Shown in pieces: positions 36,467 to 45,200 of a DNA stretch of 47,953 nt (the first letter of the stretch is position 1; every line of letters begins with the position of its first letter). The translations under genes were made by a program, and so were the position numbers. Below the pieces are notes generated by a model. It was given only the letters and a program-made list of their open reading frames with translations. It had not been told where the DNA came from and searched no databases. Source of the stretch: an uncultured Verrucomicrobiota bacterium (GTDB taxonomy: Bacteria > Verrucomicrobiota > Verrucomicrobiia > Opitutales > Seribacteraceae); assembly GCA_902618175.1 (NCBI GenBank), contig CACMZN010000013.1:1-47953 (forward strand), given 5' to 3'.

Positions 36467-37543
36467 TTGAAAGAAGATAATTTAAAACTTCTGCATCCGC
36501 CGTCCGGTAATGTCTTTTCGCATTTGTTTGCCTCAACTATGGTAGTTTTGTGTCTGCTTCTTTTTCAAAAAATTCTGATTGAAATGAATCACAAATTTTA
36601 CCGAATGGATCCCATCCACCCTAAGAAAAGTTCAGAGTTAATTTGGCAGATATCCTCTCCAAGTGAAGAGGTTTCCAGGGAAAGGAAATTCGTGGAAGCT
36701 AACCCAACTGTCCCAATCAATCCACCCGATGAAACTTTAAATTTTTCATTCCAGGACCAACAATCGGCCCAACCTTCTGATTTTTCTCCTCTTGAAAAAA
36801 AAGATCTTCCTAAAGTGGAGGGAGTGGAAAATACCGTAAAAATTGTATCGCCAAAAGAAGAAGTACTCTCAGAAACTGAGACCTCATCCTTCCCAGGCAC
36901 CACTATCGAACCATCGCCTCTGATTGGGGAAACAGTAGCAAACAATCAAAAACCAAACACCAGACATTCCAAAAATGAAAGTGAAATCTTTTCGGAAAAC
37001 GATGGAATTCAATTATTAAAAAATGAAATAAATGCAAATGACGTGAAAATGATCGACCTGACTCGGCAGGATAGCTTTTCCTCGGAAATTGTTAAGACTT
37101 CACCTTCACTCGATCCTGTCGTACTCAAGCAAGCGGTCCGCCCAAAACTGTCACCCGATCTGATCAGAGGTCCATTAATGAAATCATCCGAATCCGCTCC
37201 ACGTGTTGGCAGTCTTGCGATTGAGTGCAAAATGCATCCCTATGGAGTCTATGTGCAGGAGATGCTTCAATCAATAGAGGAACAATGGCATCACTTGACC
37301 GAAGGTTCGATGAGATACTTGAAGAAAGACCAACTTCCCTCCAAAATCACTTATCGTTTTTCTCTTCTGAAGGATGGAACGATACGCGATCTTAGGAGAA
37401 TCGACGAACAAAACAATGAACTGCCAGCCGAAATTTGCAGGCAGGCGATCGCATCACGCGTTCCCTTCGGTCAATGGTCTGAAAAAATGATTCGTGATTT
37501 CGGAAAGTCCGACGAGTTCACTATTTCCTTCAGCTATAATTAA
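36467..37543 (+). CDS. TonB-like energy-transducing protein
   Basis: From a TTG at 36467, preceded by AGGA at good spacing, the protein has 358 residues: a cytoplasmic N-terminus, a membrane anchor (about 18-37), a long low-complexity periplasmic linker rich in Ser, Pro, Glu and Lys (about 45-260), and a C-terminal domain (about 270-358) with VYVQEMLQSIEEQWHHLTEG and LKDGTIRDLRRIDEQNNELP that resembles the TonB C-terminus. A longer frame from an ATG at 36371 would overlap the Nramp-like gene by 82 bp and is less likely. ExbB and ExbD partners are not visible here. Confidence 0.72.
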   Translation: MKEDNLKLLHPPSGNVFSHLFASTMVVLCLLLFQKILIEMNHKFYRMDPIHPKKSSELIWQISSPSEEVSRERKFVEANPTVPINPPDETLNFSFQDQQSAQPSDFSPLEKKDLPKVEGVENTVKIVSPKEEVLSETETSSFPGTTIEPSPLIGETVANNQKPNTRHSKNESEIFSENDGIQLLKNEINANDVKMIDLTRQDSFSSEIVKTSPSLDPVVLKQAVRPKLSPDLIRGPLMKSSESAPRVGSLAIECKMHPYGVYVQEMLQSIEEQWHHLTEGSMRYLKKDQLPSKITYRFSLLKDGTIRDLRRIDEQNNELPAEICRQAIASRVPFGQWSEKMIRDFGKSDEFTISFSYN

Positions 37544-38304
37544 TGAACTTTTCGGATCATCCGAAAATCCCCATTTGCCGTCATTGCCAAGTCATCGGAT
37601 ATCACCCCTGCGGGGTTTGGGCTTTCGAAAAGGCGAACGGAATTCTGAGTCATCCAAATGAAAACATAGTGTCGGCAAAGAACAAACTTTCTCTGCTCGA
37701 CGCAAACTATGATCACAAGCGAGAGTTTTTCCAATGGATGGATCAAAATAAGAAGAGGCAAAGGCTTTATCTGGTCCATCGATTGGACTCGCCAACTTCC
37801 GGGGTACTTTTGGGAGCAAGTAGTCATGAAGTTGCGGAACTAATTAAAAGCGAATTCGCCCGACGAAAAGTTATAAAGACCTACTACGCGATTGTTTTGG
37901 TTAAAGGGAACTTCAGAAATGGATTGTGGAAGGACAACTTGATCGAAAAGAAATTGGATGGAAAGCTACGTGTTGAACGCGGAATGGGAACACTTGCAGA
38001 GACTTCTGTCTCAATGGCGCGATTCAAGAATGGACCATATGGATTAAGTTTACTGAAACTCCAACCAAAAACCGGAAGGACGCATCAATTACGCATCCAA
38101 TGCGCCCTTCGTAAAATACCCATCGTGGGCGATCGAACCTATGGAGATTTTTCTCTTAATCGAAAATTGTCCAAATCTTCCAGGATTGATCGTCTCTATC
38201 TGCATGCAGCCAAGATTGAACTGAGCATCAAGACCAACAATGGGATTGTATGCTTTTCTGCCGATTCTCCCCTACCCCGTTCGTTTGAAAAACTCATGGG
38301 CTGA
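37543..38304 (+). CDS. RluA-family pseudouridine synthase
   Basis: The 253-residue protein has the RluA catalytic motif YLVHRLDSPTSGVLLGA with the catalytic Asp82, then KTYYAIVLVKG, and LQPKTGRTHQLRIQ, the family's second signature. No S4 domain is present, as expected for shorter RluA/RluC-related members. It isomerises uridines in rRNA or tRNA. It is the last gene of the plus-strand run, its start overlapping the TonB-like stop by 1 bp, and converges on the beta-barrel gene 3 bp away. Confidence 0.92.
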   Translation: MNFSDHPKIPICRHCQVIGYHPCGVWAFEKANGILSHPNENIVSAKNKLSLLDANYDHKREFFQWMDQNKKRQRLYLVHRLDSPTSGVLLGASSHEVAELIKSEFARRKVIKTYYAIVLVKGNFRNGLWKDNLIEKKLDGKLRVERGMGTLAETSVSMARFKNGPYGLSLLKLQPKTGRTHQLRIQCALRKIPIVGDRTYGDFSLNRKLSKSSRIDRLYLHAAKIELSIKTNNGIVCFSADSPLPRSFEKLMG

Positions 38305-38307
38305 AAT

Positions 38308-39252
38308 TTAGTATGCTACCGAAAATCCAATTTCCACAAGATAGGAGTCTATCGGATCGAAGGACGCGTCACCAAATACTCCGATTTGCTTAAGCAACAG
38401 GGAAAGAGTTGCAAATTCGTTGAAATCGTAGGAAACTCCGGTGCCAATCAGATAGGAAAAATCATGACTGCTTCGTGATGGAAAGTTCTCCAACAACTCA
38501 GTCAGGGAAGTTATGGTATATCCAAATCCCAAATTCATCAGCAGATTGATTCCTTTTGAAAGAATATAGTCGTATTGCAATTCGAAGTGCAGCAAATCCT
38601 GACTAAGATCTCCAGCTGAATTTGGTAGCATACCCGGGAAACCCAAACTTTCCATCCACTTTTTCCAAGACTCTCGGGAAAGCTTGCTGTTCGCATGGGT
38701 ATAGCTGAGGGAAAGGGAAAAATCTTCAAAACGAATTCCCCATTCAAGAGCATGAGAAAGTCCAGCCTCAAACTCCATCGGCACGAAAATTGGCTCTTCC
38801 CGAATACCCGCCTTCTCGGGCAGGTAAGCTCCCATCGACAAACCTAGATAGTAGTCCCATTGTCTGGGTTCCTTTTTGATGATTTCTTGAGAAAGAAAGT
38901 CGGGCTTACTTTGCTTTTCAACTTTCGAATTCTGCTTCCCAGTCGCCGGAAGTTCCATAACTGATGGGGAAAGGGGTTCACTTTTCTCGGAATCATTCAT
39001 GTCTATGATCGAATCTTTGGAATCTTCGAAAGTGAAATTTTCCATTACGGAAAATTCCTGGTTACTCCTCAGTTGATCTTTGCTCTTTTTTACCCTCAGC
39101 ATAAAAGATTCCAATCGGTTTTTGAGGGCATTCACTTTTAGCTGAAATGTCCGCTCGTCGATAACTGAGTATGAAGAGTCCTGATAGGCATGAGAAAAAT
39201 TCCAGAACAAAAAAATGGAACAGAATACAAGCAAATTTCCTGTCACTTTCAT
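38308..39252 (-). CDS. Outer-membrane beta-barrel protein
   Basis: The 314-residue protein has a signal peptide (cleavage likely after Ala22), a helical coiled segment (about 30-62), an acidic linker, and a C-terminal membrane barrel (about 130-314) with alternating hydrophobic strands such as YYLGLSMGAYLPEKA, FSLSLSYTHANSKLS, LLMNLGFGYTITSL and FSYLIGTGVSYDFNEFATLS, ending in an aromatic residue (FSVAY) as outer-membrane proteins do. Its start is 3 bp after the giant-protein stop, so the two are cotranscribed and probably work together. Confidence 0.77.
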   Translation of the reverse strand: MKVTGNLLVFCSIFLFWNFSHAYQDSSYSVIDERTFQLKVNALKNRLESFMLRVKKSKDQLRSNQEFSVMENFTFEDSKDSIIDMNDSEKSEPLSPSVMELPATGKQNSKVEKQSKPDFLSQEIIKKEPRQWDYYLGLSMGAYLPEKAGIREEPIFVPMEFEAGLSHALEWGIRFEDFSLSLSYTHANSKLSRESWKKWMESLGFPGMLPNSAGDLSQDLLHFELQYDYILSKGINLLMNLGFGYTITSLTELLENFPSRSSHDFSYLIGTGVSYDFNEFATLSLLLKQIGVFGDASFDPIDSYLVEIGFSVAY

Positions 39253-39255
39253 GAA

Positions 39256-42200
39256 TCAGCGAAAAATCGAAAAGATAGAATTAAGGATGTTCTCTACGGT
39301 GATCTTGACGAACTTCGCCTCCACCTGACGACTCGATTCCATTGGAAGAGAAATCTGAGGATTGCTTCCAATTTCGTTTCCATCCTCATACCAACCGACA
39401 AACATCGAATCATTGATGGGAGTGGCTACAAGCATTGCGGTTTCATCTTTCCCATAGGAGCCTTGTCCGTCAACCTGCCCCTCCCCATCGCCAGAGAAAG
39501 CCACGGAAAGTATCACCGGGGCCACTTCAAATTTTGCCAAAACCAGCTGGTCAGTCTCCATTGGAAGGACTAGTCTAAGGTCGTTTCCGGATTCAACGCC
39601 ATTCAGGATCCATCCGGAGAAAATGGAACCATTTGAAGGTACGGCTTCAAGAATCGCAAATTCTCCCTTCTCATAAGTTCCCACACCAGATACCAGTCCA
39701 TTTCCATCACCAGTTAATTCGACAGTTAATTCAGCAGGTGGAATTCTCTCGAATCTAGCTTCAAGAGATCGCGGATCATTCAATACAATGGAAATTCCAG
39801 GATCTGAGGATACGAGTTGATTGTTTTCATACCATCCACCAAATTCAGAGTACTCATCCGGCTGAGCAACCAAGGAAACCAATTCACCATATTGATAAAT
39901 ACCACCACCAGTTGCTATCCCAGCACCGCTTCCGTTTGTGGCAACCGTCAATCTGGGGTTAGGAATTTCGGCAAACTGAGCCTGCAGATTTTCAATTCCA
40001 TCCACGACAAAAGTTTGATTGGTCTCAGTAAAGTCCATTGATCCTGTCCAACCAATGAAGGAATACCCGAAAGCAGGTTCTGCTCGCACCTGGACAAGTT
40101 CACCTTCCTTGAACATTCCATTACCCACAACAAATCCCATTTTTGGATCATTCGACGATACGGAAATGGAAAATTCTTTTTCATCGGTAAACCACCCTTG
40201 TTCGGAATAATCATAAAACCATCTTGGATCGTTCGTACTAGGCGAATGCCAGAGCCAATCCATTTTGGAATAGGAATAAAAGAAATGGCTGGAATCCATC
40301 TCATAGGTGGAGGAATTCGCCCACAGCCAATCTTGCAGTTTTGCATCATAAATCCATAATCCATTGTCACCCCGATCCTCGATCAACAGCCATTGATGAA
40401 GAGGATGGTAAATCCAATTATCTGCCGAAGAACTGAAGAAAGGCCCGAACCACGGATGCTCATACCAACCCTCTCCCGATGATTCTGCTTTGGTCGCGCT
40501 CTCTAAGGGAGTGGGCAAAGGAACCTCGACTGAAGGTTTGGTTGTGGGAGCCCAAAGGGAAAAGTGATCCACGTACACCTGCATGGTCATCGAAACCGGA
40601 TCAACCAACATGATTTCCGGTTCAACCCAAGTATCCTTGATCGGATCATAGTAGGACATGCCAATATCAGAAAAATCAACCCCCATGCCCTCCAGGAAGA
40701 AAGGATCCACAGGTATGGTCAACTTTACTTCGTTACGAAAGCTTTCCGTAATCTTTCTTCCATAACTATCGTACAGTTCAATGCCATACGCATAGCCCAA
40801 TGGTGCTGAACCGAGGTCGCGTGACAGGGAGCCAAGAGTTGGAGTGATGGTGAGTTGAACCATGGTTTCGGTAGAATCCACTGGAATTGACCCGGAAGGA
40901 ATGAAAACCTCCGTACCATCCGGCATGTAGGTGTAATAATCCATCCAAGGATCAAAGAATTCACCAAAGGAAGGGGGCAAAGCGTACCCACCAAAATCAG
41001 AAAGATATAGATCAATCCTTTCGCCCATCGTGGAATAGGGACCCTGGTCAAGAAAAGTACCATACGCCATACCCGAAAAAGGATCGAAATAATCACCACC
41101 TAGATACCAGTCCATTCCCTCGGGTACTTTTATGCTGAAATAACCCTCTTCGTCGCTAAGGGTTTCATAGGAAGGACCGCTCGGACTCCAAGCCCATATG
41201 AAAGCATCAGGTAGAGGTGTCCCAAAAGGACCGTAGCAATACCCTTCTAAAACAAACATGCTGGACTCCAATGGTTTATCAAGAATGATCTCGACTTGGG
41301 TTTCACCTTCCGAAACCCATTTTACAGAGGGTGTCGGCATTAGATAACCCTGTCCGCGCATCTCCGGTCCTGGATAAACCCAAAGTTCGTAGTTACCTTT
41401 TTGAGGGAGAAGGAAACTGAATTCTCCGGTGGTTGTACTTGTTGAGTCATAATGCGGATAGATCGAGGATCCGGTTTCCTGCACTTCAGATATCTTGAAG
41501 CTTAGACCCCCTCGGTTGTCCCAAAGATAGTCATCACTCTCAAGAAAGAGAATGAGATCGGCATTTCGATCCAAAGAAAATTCATGAATCGTTTTTTGCG
41601 ATGCCATTGCTTCGGATAATCCATATTCCGAATTATTCAGATTGGTCGAGGGACTTATGGTTTCATAGGTCTCACCCCCATCCGAGGAAAAATTGTAGGT
41701 GATGGAGAAATTCTCATTCGCAGACATCCCACTTGCGGCCCCTTGCCATGGACTCCAGGCATCCCACTTACCACCCTCTGCAATGGAAAATGTCTCAATT
41801 TGATAGTTACCCGGAGGAAGAACCAGAGAAGCCCCACCTCGTTGCTGAGAATCCAAATCGACGAAATATTCCTCGGATTCAAAATCCTCATAGCTGAGAA
41901 TGTCTATATATGCCAAACCTGTAATCAAAGAGCCATCTTGCTCCCTGATTTCACCTTTCAGGCTCATTCCCATCTCTTGGTGATAAATAACGTCGAAAGA
42001 AAACGCATGATCAGTCGATTTCTCAATCAAAACTTCATAGGGATAATTGGGAAACGGCGAAAACCCCTCCTTCTTCCCATCAATGGCTCTAATCTGGTAG
42101 TCGATCATCCAATTGCCCTCGGACAAAGACAGATTGAAGGATCCGTCATCTTGGATTTCACCGACCCGCATGTCTGCAAATCCATCCAGCGGAAAAGCAA

Positions 42201-45200
42201 AGATCTCACCCAACCATCCGGTTGCATTCTGTCCATTGCGGGTGAAATTTCCCTGCACATGGCCAAATCGATTGGCGGCTGTAAGAATGACATATGTCTG
42301 TTGAGCTTCCAATTCAACTTCCTCCACTTCGGGAATTTCTCCTGTCCAGTCAGGCCACATTCCAACAAAGATTCGTTCACCAGTAGGTACGAACAACTTA
42401 AAATTACCTCGTGCATCAGTCATAGCTTCTGCGACAAACTCAACCGTTCCAAAGGTATCTATTTTTTTTGCATACACCCATAGATCGGAGAAATCTTCCA
42501 AACCGGAACCCGTTCCTTCAACCCTGCCAGTGATTTCACGAGTCATTCTCTGAGCAATGAAATCCACCTGTAGTGTCTCTATTCCACCGGTGACGGATAT
42601 TATTTGGGGTGCAAGAGCCTGGTACGGATTTACGACGGCATTGCCAAGGTCCACAAAATCGCAATAAATCGTCCAAGTCCCAGGCTTTAGAGACATTTTG
42701 TAATTCCCAGCCACATTGGTCATGGAGGTTTGAAGAAGACCATCTTCGCTCCAAGCCGAAATAAGAGCATTCGGCAAAGGGCTGGCTCCGTCGGAAACTT
42801 TTCCTTCAATCAAAGAATTGGTGCGTTCGACAAACAGAGGATCCAGATCGAATTCATCAACTTCAGGTACGACGATTCGATCATATGGTGAATCAATCAA
42901 AGGTGAGCCGTCACCATCCGAATCACTCAAGAAATAACCTGAAGAAGTATCAATCCAAGGGAAAACCTCGTAGAAGCCAGGGGGAATTCGAAGGGAAAAC
43001 CGTCCATCTGAAATCTCACAGGTGAACTGATCCGTTGCGTTCTGAAAAACCACTTCGCTTCGGGTCCTGTTCAAAGATATGATCTCTCCCGAATCAACCG
43101 ACTGCACGGACCCCTTGACCAAAACACCGTCCTCTGATTTTCTAACAAAGAAGTCCAATTCCTTGAATTCGTCGATCGTGTTTGTTTGAAAGTCGACGTA
43201 TCCGAATTCTTCAGCGGCGGATTCATATCTCTGATCATTCGACGCTCCTTCTTGAAGATCGGCAAAAACTTGCCAAAATCCATCCGCAAGCTCCATTCCA
43301 TACTCACCTGATTGATTGGTGTATGCTGAAACTTCCTTTGCTTGATAAGGCGAATAGGCAACAATCCTGATTCCAGCGACGCCTAGTCCATTTTCATCTT
43401 TGACTAAGCCGGAAAGTTCATTGCGGGGCAAGGTAAAGGAAAAATAGGGACGATCGACTTCAATGGACGAAAGCGAAGAAACGCCGTTCTTACTGACACG
43501 GTATAGATCGTTGGATCCATGTACGGGAGGAACTTCCAACAATACGAAACTTTCCGTACCTGAGACTTCCCCGAGGAATTCATAAAAAAACGAAGAACCA
43601 GTCTTCCGTTCGACTTGAAAAAATTCAGCTTCTGGATCGAGTTTCCATGATAAACGCAAACGATCACCCAGCATGACTTTTTCTTCGGCGCTGGACAGTT
43701 CGAAGCTGAGTTGTCTGGACAAGACGTTGCCGGATTGCGTATGGATTTCCATCTCTAATCGATACTTCCCAGAATTTAAGCCGAAGGCAAAATTACCGCT
43801 CTCATCCAACTCTCCAAAAACTTCAAGACTGCTCCAGTCGAGAAGAGGATCTGGATCGTACCAAAAATCAGGTTCTCCGTCATCATTTTCATCAAGAAAG
43901 GCCCAAAACCAACCAAACTCGGGTATCACTCCTTTTCCGCCGAGTTCGAGGCGAATTTGTCCGCTTACGTTGGCTCCCACTAATTCCACTTCCATATCCA
44001 AGGCTTGACCTGCAAGTAAAACCGCATCTTTCATTTCAGAAGCCCTGAATTGAGAGAACCGGTCATCACCCCATGGAGGATGTGCACGAATTTCCCATGT
44101 TCCAGGATTCAAATAATCCATCTCGAAAATTCCTTGGGCATTGGTTTGAGTGTAGAGATATATCCAACCGTCCGGATTATGAAGTTCGACTTCGGCATTT
44201 GGAACCGGTCTTCCGTCGTCTGTCGAAACCAAACCTGAAATACTGGCAAATTCCAATTCTGCAGGGGTTTCAGGAACAAACGGATTTGAGTCCTCTTCCT
44301 CTCCTTTCCAAGCAATCAAGTCAAGTTCGCCCAAGTCAACAGTCTCGGCATCCGCAAAATTTATGCCAGTCAGATTGTCATACTGCCCAAGCTCGCTTAC
44401 CTCCCAGATGTGGATGATTCCATCGCCCGAATAGGTAACCGTTTGAGGAGTGGAAGCATCGAACGAGAACGGATCATAGAGCCAAGAAAGTTCATCTGAT
44501 GGAAGATGAACCAGAATCGCCTTTTTTCCGGGAGTGATTTCATATCTGTATTCACCGGAATCGTCGGACTCATTCTGCAAGGCAATTGGAAACTCAACTG
44601 GAACCAAGAAAGGATCGTCGGATTCCAAATCATAAACTTCAACCAGTGGGGCATAATCAACCGGTTCCTCTCCATTGAAGAAACGGATGGTAAAGGAAGA
44701 TCGGGGCAAGGAGGGCATGATCACGTCGATTCCTTCAGTGAGAAATTCTCCCGAATCAAGAAGGCCGAATGCATCCGCGTCTTCACGCTTCAATCCTCCA
44801 AACCAAGACTCACCGTACTCTCCCATCCAATCGACGAATTTCAATAAATATTTTCCTTCCGGAATTTCATAGGAGAATTCTCCAGTCTCTGTTTGCAGAA
44901 ATCCACTGTATGGAAAAACTTCCTCACCGTTGTTAGAGAGATCGTAAAAATAGGGTTCTCCGAATGCCCGACTTCCCGAGGCGGCAATCAGCCGACCAGT
45001 CACGGTCATCCAAGGTTTTTCCACGAAAATCAAATCCAGAATCTTAAGGTCGTCGGTCTCTGTAAGGTAAAGTTCTTCTTCAATCGATTTCCACACACCC
45101 ATCGGATCCAAAACCTGCAAATCATACTCACCTGGCATGAGATTCATGGAAAATCCACCCATTTCATCCGCCAAAGAGAGTAGAACAGGCGGATCAAGTC

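Noticed and set aside
41743-42483. A 246-codon plus-strand open frame opposite the giant gene
   Set aside because: It lies wholly antisense to a long intact coding frame, has no recognisable domain and is a usual by-product of the repetitive minus-strand gene.
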